Below, piece after piece: positions 53,081 to 61,711 of a stretch of 64,000 bases of DNA (within the stretch, counting starts at the first letter, position 1; each line of letters opens with the position of its first letter). The position numbers were made by a program, and so were the translations under genes. Source of the stretch: Pigmentibacter sp. JX0631 (GTDB taxonomy: Bacteria; Bdellovibrionota_B; Oligoflexia; Silvanigrellales; Silvanigrellaceae). The DNA lies in contig NZ_CP123622.1 in assembly GCF_029873255.1 (NCBI RefSeq), positions 1,086,501 to 1,150,500 on the forward strand, given 5' to 3'. Below the pieces are notes generated by a model that was not told the origin of the DNA, did no database searches, and worked only from the letters and a program-made list of their open reading frames with translations.

Positions 53081-55291
53081 TTAATTACACTCAGTCTTTA
53101 AATAAAAATAAGTTTTTGATAAAATATCCTGCAAAATTTCTTTTTTTGTATTAAACCCAGAAAATAAGTACACAACATTTCCTAAACACCTAGCATCTAT
53201 ATTATTTTCTTTTAGTTTTTCTATTAAGGTTTTAGAGCGTGTTGATGTGTAATCAGAATGCTGATCTTGCAATTCAAAAACTAAGACGGTACCTAGTACA
53301 AAAACTTTATCAATATTTGGCAATTCAGAAAATTGCTCAATTAATTCATAATTCCAAGGTATTTCTAAACAATTATTATCATTACAAAAGTGAAGAGAAT
53401 TAAAAGTTTCTTCAATAGCTTCAGTAGCAACTAAACAACCAATAGGGTGCGCGGTATATGAATGTCCATGCAGCAATGCAGTTGATAGATTATCTCCTAA
53501 AAAGCTTTCGTAACATTCTTCAGTAGTTAATGTTACGGATAAAGGAAGCAAACCTCCTGTTAACAGTTTTGCATAACACGCAATGTCAGGCTTTTCATCC
53601 ATTAAATGCGCAGCAGACATTTTTCCTAGTCGCCAAAATCCAGTAAAAACCTCATCAAATATAACAGGAATTTTTCTTTTCTTACATTCTTGGATCAATA
53701 ATTTTTGAAATAATGGATCAATTAATTTCATTCCTCCAGCACCTTGTAATATCGGTTCTATAAGGAGAGTTCCTACCGTAAATGAAGAATCTTCTAAAAC
53801 ATACATTTGAGAATCAATATATTTTTGATAAATTTCTTTTAATAATTTATTTTCTCTGTTTTTATCAAAAATTTCATTTATATTATTTATATCTAACTGA
53901 ATTAAATTTTCATCATTAAAATCATCTGGCAAAGAAACATAATATTTTTTATTTTTCATAAAGACTGATGGATATGATAGCCAATAACCTTTAGGCTCAT
54001 ACCAGTAATCATTAAATTTAAATGAATTTGGATTCGTTGCATTCATTGTTGCATGGGTATCACCATGATAAGTATCTTTTAAACCAAGCACCAAAATGTT
54101 TTTTATTTTTTCATTTTGATTTGGAAGACCAAACTTTTTTCTAAATGCAATTTTTATAGCAACTTCTACTGCAGTAGAACCATTATCAGAAAAGAAAACT
54201 CTTTTTGCCCAGCCTTTCCCAACAGTATTCATTAATTTTTGAGTTAATTTTACTGCTGGCTCATGAATATTTCCTGGGAACATTACATGCCCATACCTTG
54301 CGGCAGCCATCGCAGCTGCGTGAGCCAATCGCGAAGAAGCATGCCCAATACCTTGTGTCCACCAGCTGGCATTTGCGTCATAATTATTGTGAGTTAAAAT
54401 ATTTTGATCTCTCAACTTATTTAAATTAACATAAGTTATATTATCTTTATAAGCACTATCTATTACTTTAGGCTCAATGTTCAATCCATGTTGAGTAAAC
54501 GGCCACCAAATATTCTCTTTTGCAGTTTCAATATAGTCTTCAATAACTTCAATTTTTGTAACATGATAACTGGTTAAATGCTGAAATACATTTGAAAATA
54601 TCTCATCATTCATTTTAAACCAATTTTCAAGTTCTTTTTTCCCAACTTTTTCTGATTTTGTTTCTTTATTTTCGGTAAGATTTTTAAATGAGAAAACAGG
54701 AAACTTATTTTTATACTGCCTTTTTAAAAAAAGTGCATTTTCATCTTTGCCTTCAAATAATAACACACATGCAATTTCGTAACCTTTTGTTTCAAGCAGC
54801 GCAATCGAACTAATTGTACATGAAATACCACCTAATCTGCTGTCAGCAACAAAAATAATAGGCAATCTTAATTTTCTGTAAACATCACATTGCAATTGGC
54901 CTTGTATTGTTGGTGAAGCAACGCCACCAGCTCCTTCAATTAAAATAAATTGCGCTTCATTATTAATGAGTTCTTCTTCTAATATATTTAACATTTTTTC
55001 ATCAAGTAGAAACTGTTCAGAAGGATCGTTACTTTTTTCAATAATAGCTCTATGCGGCGATACTGGATTTGAAAGAGAAAATATTGTTTTTGTTGAAACT
55101 AAATCAGAAGGATTATTAATTTTAATAAAAGAAGAATCAGAATCTAACGGAAAACCAGTTTGAATTGGCTTTATATAAAGTAACCGAAGCGCATTCTTTA
55201 CAGCAGACATAGTAATGCCACAGGAAAAAATAGTTTTGCCAACATCTGTATTTGCTGCCATTACATAATAAGCTGGAAATTTTGTTAACAT
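53081..55291 (-). CDS. bioDA: Bifunctional dethiobiotin synthetase / DAPA aminotransferase (BioD-BioA fusion)
   Basis: 736 residues joining two biotin steps. Residues 1-~225 are BioD: YYVMAANTDVGKTIFSCGI (P-loop GxxxxGKT-type), YIKPIQTG, LIEGAGGVASP, IIFVADSRLGGISC. From ~265 is BioA: NIWWPFTQHGL, ASWWTQGIGH, YGHVMFPGNIHEPA, VFFSDNGSTAVEVA, GLKDTYHGDTHATM, IPVIFDEVFTGFWRLGKM, CYAKLLTGGLLP with the PLP Lys, LLHGHSYTAHPIGC. The order BioD then BioA in one chain is that of the plant BIO3-BIO1 protein, and the motifs resemble it closely, from memory, more than E. coli BioA. It is last in bioB-bioF-bioDA. Confidence 0.94.
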   Translation of the reverse strand: MLTKFPAYYVMAANTDVGKTIFSCGITMSAVKNALRLLYIKPIQTGFPLDSDSSFIKINNPSDLVSTKTIFSLSNPVSPHRAIIEKSNDPSEQFLLDEKMLNILEEELINNEAQFILIEGAGGVASPTIQGQLQCDVYRKLRLPIIFVADSRLGGISCTISSIALLETKGYEIACVLLFEGKDENALFLKRQYKNKFPVFSFKNLTENKETKSEKVGKKELENWFKMNDEIFSNVFQHLTSYHVTKIEVIEDYIETAKENIWWPFTQHGLNIEPKVIDSAYKDNITYVNLNKLRDQNILTHNNYDANASWWTQGIGHASSRLAHAAAMAAARYGHVMFPGNIHEPAVKLTQKLMNTVGKGWAKRVFFSDNGSTAVEVAIKIAFRKKFGLPNQNEKIKNILVLGLKDTYHGDTHATMNATNPNSFKFNDYWYEPKGYWLSYPSVFMKNKKYYVSLPDDFNDENLIQLDINNINEIFDKNRENKLLKEIYQKYIDSQMYVLEDSSFTVGTLLIEPILQGAGGMKLIDPLFQKLLIQECKKRKIPVIFDEVFTGFWRLGKMSAAHLMDEKPDIACYAKLLTGGLLPLSVTLTTEECYESFLGDNLSTALLHGHSYTAHPIGCLVATEAIEETFNSLHFCNDNNCLEIPWNYELIEQFSELPNIDKVFVLGTVLVFELQDQHSDYTSTRSKTLIEKLKENNIDARCLGNVVYLFSGFNTKKEILQDILSKTYFYLKTECN

Positions 55292-55315
55292 ATTTTAGTT
55301 CCTATATTTAACCAA

Positions 55316-56521
55316 TTATTTTTTTAAAAATTCAACCAACATATCAATGTCATTTCTTGAATGACTGGATTTTAAAATAACTCTAAAGCGGGAAGTTCCT
55401 TTAGGAACTGTAGGAGGTCGCAAAGCTTTTAAAATTAAACCGTTTTCAATAAAATATTTTTCTTTTTGTTTTATTTCCCAATGATATTTATAAACAAGTG
55501 GAAATATATTTGACCTTTGTTTACTAAAATCAAATATGTCAAAGTTAAACTCAGATTCATTTTCTGAAAATTCAGCCAATCTATCTCTCAAATAAGAAAT
55601 ATTTTCATGTAGTTTAGTAATTAAATTTAAACCTTCTGAAGAGTAAATAATTTCTAATGATTTTTGTACAGCTCCGGTTACAAAAGGTGAAACTGCAGTT
55701 GAATTAATTAACAATTTAGATTTTTGAATGATTCTTTCTTTTAATTGATAATGATCTGTTGCCAGAAAACCACCAGCAACACCAATTGCTTTCCCACAGC
55801 CAGACATGGAAGCAAGAATATAAGGTTTTAAAAAGGAATACGCTTGTAACCAAGTTCTACTCTTTCCATAAGTACCAACAGTATGCGTTTCATCAATGAT
55901 AATTAATAAATTATATTTCTCACACAATTGCAGTAAAGCCTGCGGATCAGAAAAGTCACCATCAACAGAATATAACGATTCAATAACAACAATTTTTACC
56001 GGTGCTACAGAATGCAAAAGTTTATGTTCTAAATGCATATAGTCATTATGCCTAAAAAAGTCACTATACACATTTGCATTTTTTAAACCATAAAATAAAC
56101 TTGCATGGCAACGATGATCGATAAAGTAATGAATATTTTGTTTTTCTTGTTCTTCCCACTGAAACAAAGAAAGAGCATCAAATAACGCTGCATTAGCAAC
56201 AAATCCACTTGGAAAGAAAATTGAATAACGAAACTCAGTTTTTTCCGAAAAATAATTTTCTAGCAATGAAATATTTTGGTCGAGTTCCAATACTAATCTA
56301 GAACTACCAGAACCCGCACCATTTTTTAGGGCACTTCTATGCCCAGCATCGATAATACTCTTGTTATTTCTTAGATCTAAATAATCATTGGATGAAAAAT
56401 CAATAAAGTTTTTATTATTTTTTACTAATTGCTGAAAGGAATTTATCTCACGATAATTACCTTCTGCTATTATTTTTTTTAGTGATTTTTCCCATACTTC
56501 ACTTAGATAATTAAAGGACAT
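55316..56521 (-). CDS. bioF: 8-amino-7-oxononanoate synthase
   Basis: 401 residues, alpha-oxoamine synthase family (PLP). NFIDFSSNDYLDLRN, GAGSGSSRLV, FPSGFVANAALFDAL, IDHRCHASLFYGLK, VVIESLYSVDGDFSDPQALL, LLIIDETHTVGTYGK and ASMSGCGKAIGVAGGFL (Lys that binds PLP) are the family motifs. It condenses pimeloyl-ACP or pimeloyl-CoA with alanine. Overlaps bioB by 11 bases and is followed by bioDA, so all four biotin activities after pimelate are present in three genes. Confidence 0.94.
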   Translation of the reverse strand: MSFNYLSEVWEKSLKKIIAEGNYREINSFQQLVKNNKNFIDFSSNDYLDLRNNKSIIDAGHRSALKNGAGSGSSRLVLELDQNISLLENYFSEKTEFRYSIFFPSGFVANAALFDALSLFQWEEQEKQNIHYFIDHRCHASLFYGLKNANVYSDFFRHNDYMHLEHKLLHSVAPVKIVVIESLYSVDGDFSDPQALLQLCEKYNLLIIIDETHTVGTYGKSRTWLQAYSFLKPYILASMSGCGKAIGVAGGFLATDHYQLKERIIQKSKLLINSTAVSPFVTGAVQKSLEIIYSSEGLNLITKLHENISYLRDRLAEFSENESEFNFDIFDFSKQRSNIFPLVYKYHWEIKQKEKYFIENGLILKALRPPTVPKGTSRFRVILKSSHSRNDIDMLVEFLKK

Positions 56522-57563
56522 TTACCATTTCTTTATTACTAACTGTTAGCGGTTTTGTCATATCATCAATCAACTGATTATCAAACGTATAACCAGGTAA
56601 AGGAGAAGTAAGTAGAACTTCACCAGAAAAAATAGAATTTGCTCCGGCAGTTAAACATAAGATTTGAGCTTCTCTGCTCATATCCATTCTTCCTGCTGAT
56701 AAACGAATACGAGATTTAGGGAGTAGAAGACGAGCAACGGCAATAGTTCTTACAAAATGTAAAATATCAATATCTTCCATTTTTTCCAAAGGGGTTCCAT
56801 CAAATTTTACTAAAAAGTTAATCGGAACACTTTCTGGTTGTGGGGTCATGGTCGCTAAAAATGCAATCAGTTTCATTCTATCTGAAGCGGATTCACCCAT
56901 CCCCAAAATACCGCCACAGCAAATATTGATATTTTGATTTCTAACATTTCTTAAGGTTTTTACTCTATCTTTAAATTTTCTAGTGGTAATTACTTTTGAA
57001 TAATAATCTTTAGAAGTATCTACATTATGATTGTAATAATCTAAGCCAGCTTGTTTTAGTTTACTGGCTTGCTCTTCATCTAACAGTCCAAGAGTAACAC
57101 ATGATTCCATACCAAGAGCTTTTACTTGTCGTATGGCCTCTAATACACGATCAAATTGTTCGCCACGTGGTGGTTTACGCCATGCTGCCCCCATACAAAA
57201 ACGCTGAGCTCCGTTTTCTTTGGCAGCTTTTGCCTTTTCTACAATATCTTCTACTTCCATCAAGGGATGTTTTTTTATGTCCGTTTCATAGCGTGCGCTT
57301 TGGGGACAATAGGAACAATCTTCAGGACACGAACCAGTTTTAATTGAAAGAAGGGCACTTCTTTGGATATCGGCTTGGGGCCAATTTTCCTTATGAACAA
57401 CAGCTGCTTCTTGTATTAATTGCAAAAAAGGCATGTGGTAAAAATTCATAGCTTTTTGATAAATTTCTTCATCGTAATCTTCTGAAATTCCACAATCAAT
57501 ATTTTCTGTTTGACAGGATGCTGATAGGGGTTGGTTTTCAAAAGATTCGGATATCTGTTGCAT
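56511..57563 (-). CDS. bioB: Biotin synthase
   Basis: 350 residues, radical-SAM enzyme that inserts sulfur into dethiobiotin. The [4Fe-4S] motif is GSCPEDCSYCPQS (CxxxCxxC), ESCVTLGLL, YNHNVDTS, CCGGILGMGES, VPINFLVKFDGTPL, RIRLSAGRMDMS are BioB motifs; Arg in LSAGRM and the cysteine in NICCGGI support the [2Fe-2S] centre. A 35-residue unmatched N-terminal extension with cysteines precedes the core. First gene of the biotin operon, divergent from a KAS III. Confidence 0.96.
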   Translation of the reverse strand: MQQISESFENQPLSASCQTENIDCGISEDYDEEIYQKAMNFYHMPFLQLIQEAAVVHKENWPQADIQRSALLSIKTGSCPEDCSYCPQSARYETDIKKHPLMEVEDIVEKAKAAKENGAQRFCMGAAWRKPPRGEQFDRVLEAIRQVKALGMESCVTLGLLDEEQASKLKQAGLDYYNHNVDTSKDYYSKVITTRKFKDRVKTLRNVRNQNINICCGGILGMGESASDRMKLIAFLATMTPQPESVPINFLVKFDGTPLEKMEDIDILHFVRTIAVARLLLPKSRIRLSAGRMDMSREAQILCLTAGANSIFSGEVLLTSPLPGYTFDNQLIDDMTKPLTVSNKEMVNVL

Positions 57564-57607
57564 TCACTTCTCCTCAAATTTATCACTCATAAAAGAACCA
57601 ATAAGTC

Positions 57608-57632
57608 TTACAATTATTGATAATTTATGTAA
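57608..57632. promoter_or_regulatory. Weak inverted repeat between divergent bioB and KAS III genes
   Basis: TTACA (57608-57612) and TGTAA (57628-57632) form an inverted pair 15 bases apart in the 161-base control region between the divergent genes. It does not match BirA (TGTAAAC-type) or BioR sites. A candidate operator only. Confidence 0.2.
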
Positions 57633-57724
57633 AGTGCATCCAGATTAGGAAATCTTTTTTTTTAAGATATTTTCTACCTCATAGGCTAAGAATTTATCAA
57701 AGGACATTTATTTAAAGGGAAGCA

Positions 57725-59044
57725 ATGACAGTACGAATAGAAAACATAACTATTTTTGCAGAAATTGTTAGCAGCTTTTGTCATTTACCTGCTTTGTTGC
57801 AGTCAAATGAATCCATTGCACAAGAGTTTCAATCAACTGGTAAAACAGTTTCCGATGTTGCAAATTCTATTCAAAAACATACGGGTATAACCCAAAGGCG
57901 ACATGCTTTGCCTAATCAAGCAAGCAGTGATCTGGTCGTTCAAGCAATTTTACATTCTTCCATAAATTTGGAAGACATTTCTTCTGTAGTCATTGCAACA
58001 ACCTCAGGCGATTGTCCCTCACCTGCTACAGCTCATTTTGTCCATGCAGGGTTAAATCTCGCCCCAAATGTCCATTGTTTTGATATTGCTAGTTCATGTA
58101 GCAGTTTTCTTTCCGCTTTAAGAAGTTCTTTAGGCATCATCCAAACTACTTCGCAAAATGTTTTACTTGCAGCGAGTGAAGTAAAAAACAAAGGTTTACC
58201 ACAAAATGACTTAAGAACCCGCTCTTTGTTTGGAGATGGAGCGGCTGGAATCATTTTAAGACAAAATTTCCAAAAGAAAAATAATGATTTTTTTTGTTTT
58301 GTATTTCAAGAAACAAATTCAAAAATTATTCACAACATTGAAATTCCTGTAGGTGGATCGCGACAACCAACGACGAATGAAAATATTCATAAAAATAAAT
58401 TGTTTTTAAATCAACCAAAGGAAACTTTTTCAATTATTGTTAAATCACTTATTAAAGCTATAGAATATTGCTGGCAAAAAAGACTCCAATTATTATCAGA
58501 ATGGAATGAAAATAAACCAGAATTAATTGCCTGTACTATTTATATACATCAAGCAAATAAAAATATTCTTAAAGAAGTTAAGCAAAAAATAAATTCTCAT
58601 TTATCTGAAAAAATCCCTATTCTAATGGCTGATATTGGCAATACCGTTTGTGCTTCTTTACCTATTTTACGTTCTAGAGTGCTTTTTATAAAAAACATTC
58701 TTATACATGAAAAAAAATTCATTTCTAAAAATGAATTAGCCAGTTACTTTAATGAATTATGCTCAAAATCAAAGAAATTTTCTTTTTCTCTTGTAGAAAA
58801 TGGAATATTATTTCAAACTATTTATGAAAATGAAAGAATAGAAATATTTGATTCAGGCTCTACCTCATTATATAAATCTTGGTTAGAACAAATAAGTGAC
58901 GAAGAATATTTAGATATACTAAATTTGGTAAAAAAAGAACTTAAAACTTGCAATAAAGATGTCACAAGAATAAAATATCTTGACATATGGATTGCTGCTG
59001 GAGGTGGTTTTCAAACAGTAGGAGTCCTGCATGGAAAATTATAA
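57725..59044 (+). CDS. 3-oxoacyl-ACP synthase III-like protein with an inserted ~90-residue segment (BioZ candidate)
   Basis: 439 residues against the usual ~320-330. The KAS III triad is present: Cys125 (CFDIASSCSSFLSAL), His275 (IYIHQANKNILKEV) and Asn306 (MADIGNTVCASLPI). FGDGAAGIIL is also typical. Between the Asn segment and the final strand (IAAGGGFQTVGVLHGKL) lies about 90-95 residues (about 325-418) with no counterpart in FabH. Divergent from the bioB-bioF-bioDA operon, the position of BioZ, the KAS III that makes the pimeloyl precursor in some proteobacteria. Substrate is inferred, not proven; a general FabH or a secondary-metabolite KAS III is the alternative. Followed after 23 bases by a hydrolase gene. 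Confidence 0.72.
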   Translation: MTVRIENITIFAEIVSSFCHLPALLQSNESIAQEFQSTGKTVSDVANSIQKHTGITQRRHALPNQASSDLVVQAILHSSINLEDISSVVIATTSGDCPSPATAHFVHAGLNLAPNVHCFDIASSCSSFLSALRSSLGIIQTTSQNVLLAASEVKNKGLPQNDLRTRSLFGDGAAGIILRQNFQKKNNDFFCFVFQETNSKIIHNIEIPVGGSRQPTTNENIHKNKLFLNQPKETFSIIVKSLIKAIEYCWQKRLQLLSEWNENKPELIACTIYIHQANKNILKEVKQKINSHLSEKIPILMADIGNTVCASLPILRSRVLFIKNILIHEKKFISKNELASYFNELCSKSKKFSFSLVENGILFQTIYENERIEIFDSGSTSLYKSWLEQISDEEYLDILNLVKKELKTCNKDVTRIKYLDIWIAAGGGFQTVGVLHGKL

Positions 59045-59067
59045 ATAAATAATATTCTAGGATTTAT

Positions 59068-61005
59068 ATGAAATTTTTTTCTAAAAATTCCCTCTTTTTT
59101 TTTATCTGCATTAATATAAATAATATAAATGCATTTGCCGATTCAAATATAATTGATATTCAATTAGACAATTGGAGTGCAGAAATAAATTTAAAGAGTT
59201 TAGAAGTAATGGGAAAAACAGAGCAAAATTCTCTTTCAATTGCGTCGCCTATTTCCCACTTACTTAGTGACTTTAAAAATTTAAAAAAAAGTTCTAATAC
59301 TTTTAGCTGGGATTATCCGGAAAAAAGTATCTCTGTAGAAGTCAAAAAAGAAAACAATTTCTTAGTATTTAAATTCACTTCTAAAATTCCACAAATATTT
59401 GAATGGCCAAGCACCTTAACATCTACTAATTCAGAAACAAATAATTCTGAAGAGTTAGTTATACCAGATGGAGAAGGTTTACTTATTCCGACTCAAGATC
59501 CTTTTTGGATTACAAAAATTGATAAATATGACGCTTATGAATATTCAATGAAAGAACAGCTCACGTTACCTTTATTTGCTAATATAACAGATTATAATAC
59601 TGTGACGTATATATCAGATAGTTCTTTAAACAATACTTTAAAATTTAATAAAAATTCAGATAGTATTTATATCCAACAAGAACATCAATTTAGGCAAAAA
59701 GATAATTTAGCACCTTACATTATAAAAATAACAGTAGACCCAAAGCAAGATTTTTTGGCTCCTGGAAAACATTTTAGAAATTTATTAACTCAAAAAAATG
59801 AACTCATTACATTAAATCAAAAAGCAGCTCAGAATAAAGAAATTACTAAATTATACGGCGCTTTTCATGCATATCTTTGGGGAACAGGAAGAACAGAGGA
59901 ATCTTTAAATTTATTAAAAGATTTAGGAATTCATTCTCTGTGGCTTGGTTACGACCAAAATATTAATGAGAAATATAAAGTGACAAAAAAATTTATTCAG
60001 ACAGCAAAAAATTATGGTTACTTAGTGGGGCCTTATGATACATGGGAAAATATTCAAAATCCAAAGACTGCAGACACCCAACTTTCTATTTTTCCAAATG
60101 CCTGGCCAATTGCTGCTATTATTGAAGAAGGAGGCAAACGCAAACCTGGGTTTCAAAACCGTGGATACGAAGCAAGTTCTGAATATTTTGTGAAGCAAAA
60201 ACCTGAAAATAAAGATTTATATTCCAGGCTAAAAAATTTCAAAGAAACAGGAATTAATAGTTACTTTTTGGATGTCGATGCTACAGGCGCATTGCATGAT
60301 GATTATTCACCAATTCATCCTATGAATGCAAAAAAAGATATGGAAAATAGAATTAAACGATTAAATCATATTTCTAAGCAAGAGAAATTAGTTTTAGGCT
60401 CGGAGACTGCTGTTTATTGGGCAATTCCAAGTCTTGCTTTTGCACATGGAAATTTTTCAGTATTTAATTCTCCGCATTGGAAATTGACTAGACAAAATAA
60501 AATTTATGGTCGTTGGTATCCTACAGAAAGACCTGAATTCTTTTTTAAAACTATTAAAGCCCCTGAAGACTATGAAAATACTAAATATAATCCATTATAT
60601 CGAATTCCATTGTTTCAATATGTGTATCATGATGCCATCATAACAACTGATAGATGGGAAATTCCAATAACTAAATTTAGTAACTTGAAAACAAAAAGAA
60701 TTCTATTTGAAATACTATATGGAATTCCTTCTATTTGGTCTTTAGATTTTAAACTAATTAAAGAAAACAAAATAGAATTAAAAAAATATTCTGATTTTTT
60801 TCAAACATACCATCACAAAATTGCTGAATTACCATTAACTAGTTTTGAATTTTTAACTAACGATAAATTTGTTCAACAAGCAAAATATAAAAATGAAATT
60901 ATAGTAACTGCAAATTTTTCAAAGATTAGTTATAAAAATATTCCTAAAGAAAGTGTTGAAGTAAATTATCTTAAAGAAAATAAAAAAGTAATATATACAC
61001 CTTAA
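59068..61005 (+). CDS. Secreted glycoside-hydrolase-like protein (TIM-barrel, GH101/GH129-like)
   Basis: 645 residues with a signal peptide (LFFFICININNINAFA). An N-terminal beta-rich domain (about 25-260) is followed by a TIM-barrel-like region: LYGAFHAYLWGTG, HSLWLGYDQNINEKY, GYLVGPYDTWENI, SYFLDVDATGALHDDYSP (about 403-420) and VLGSETAVYWAIPSLAFAHG, in which acidic residues at strand ends could be catalytic. The arrangement loosely resembles endo-alpha-N-acetylgalactosaminidase-type families. Identification is by fold logic, not by a firm signature. It ends one base before the convergent CheZ-like gene. Confidence 0.5.
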   Translation: MKFFSKNSLFFFICININNINAFADSNIIDIQLDNWSAEINLKSLEVMGKTEQNSLSIASPISHLLSDFKNLKKSSNTFSWDYPEKSISVEVKKENNFLVFKFTSKIPQIFEWPSTLTSTNSETNNSEELVIPDGEGLLIPTQDPFWITKIDKYDAYEYSMKEQLTLPLFANITDYNTVTYISDSSLNNTLKFNKNSDSIYIQQEHQFRQKDNLAPYIIKITVDPKQDFLAPGKHFRNLLTQKNELITLNQKAAQNKEITKLYGAFHAYLWGTGRTEESLNLLKDLGIHSLWLGYDQNINEKYKVTKKFIQTAKNYGYLVGPYDTWENIQNPKTADTQLSIFPNAWPIAAIIEEGGKRKPGFQNRGYEASSEYFVKQKPENKDLYSRLKNFKETGINSYFLDVDATGALHDDYSPIHPMNAKKDMENRIKRLNHISKQEKLVLGSETAVYWAIPSLAFAHGNFSVFNSPHWKLTRQNKIYGRWYPTERPEFFFKTIKAPEDYENTKYNPLYRIPLFQYVYHDAIITTDRWEIPITKFSNLKTKRILFEILYGIPSIWSLDFKLIKENKIELKKYSDFFQTYHHKIAELPLTSFEFLTNDKFVQQAKYKNEIIVTANFSKISYKNIPKESVEVNYLKENKKVIYTP

Positions 61006-61006
61006 T

Positions 61007-61693
61007 TTATTTGTTTTTCTCTTCATAAAATACTTGCTCAAATACTTTTCTCTCATCTACCATCGTATATGAAGCTTTTGTTTCTTTAACTAAATTATTA
61101 GCAAATTCTAAAACTTCTTTTAAATCACAGTTTTGAATGCCTTTTTTCAAAAACTTAATCATGCCTTCATTCAATTTTTTTTGTGCATTTAAAGCATGTT
61201 CTATTCTTTGAGTTTGGATATCTTCAAAATTTAATGATTGAATCATAGTATAAACTTGAGGTCTTAAGCGTTCTTCTAATCTAGAAACACTTTCAATTCG
61301 TTTTGAAATTTCAGACCAAATTTTATCAAAAGCATTTGTATCCGTTGCGGATGTTTTTGGAGTTTGTGCTTGGGTTTGATTACCAGTTTTATCTTGTCCA
61401 CTTGCTTCGGCGAAAATATCGTCTGCTCTAAAATTTGCTCGTTGGTTTAAAGCTTGGGCTTCAGACTCTGCCTTGCTAAATAAATTTTCATAAATTTCAT
61501 TAGCCTGCTGCCCCTCTTCAACCACTAAATTGTCCATTTTTTGAATTGCTTCAGACATAGCTTCAACAAAAGATCGAACATTTGATTGCAAATCTATTAA
61601 TTGATATTCCATCAAAATTGAAAAATGAAAAAGAAGCTGCATCAACATTTGTTCAGGAGTCTGCGCTTTTGCAAATGATAATTCTTTTTCCAT
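61007..61693 (-). CDS. CheZ-like phosphatase candidate
   Basis: 228 residues, predicted mostly helical. The C-terminal helical region has SLNFEDIQTQRIEHALNAQ (about 153-171), which lines up with the CheZ active segment 'MAQDFQDLTGQVI': Asp158 and Gln162 fall where CheZ has Asp143 and its catalytic Gln147. A long N-terminal helix (15-85) and a low-complexity Gln/Thr/Ala linker (about 97-122) precede it. CheZ dephosphorylates CheY-P. The gene lies 18 bases downstream of the receiver-TPR gene, so a receiver partner is next door. Assignment is from the motif only. Confidence 0.55.
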   Translation of the reverse strand: MEKELSFAKAQTPEQMLMQLLFHFSILMEYQLIDLQSNVRSFVEAMSEAIQKMDNLVVEEGQQANEIYENLFSKAESEAQALNQRANFRADDIFAEASGQDKTGNQTQAQTPKTSATDTNAFDKIWSEISKRIESVSRLEERLRPQVYTMIQSLNFEDIQTQRIEHALNAQKKLNEGMIKFLKKGIQNCDLKEVLEFANNLVKETKASYTMVDERKVFEQVFYEEKNK

Positions 61694-61711
61694 TAGCTTC
61701 TCTCCAATATT

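Noticed and set aside
57564-57724. BirA- or BioR-type operator controlling the biotin genes
   Set aside because: No TGTAAAC-type or TTATMTATAA-type site is present; only a weak TTACA/TGTAA pair.
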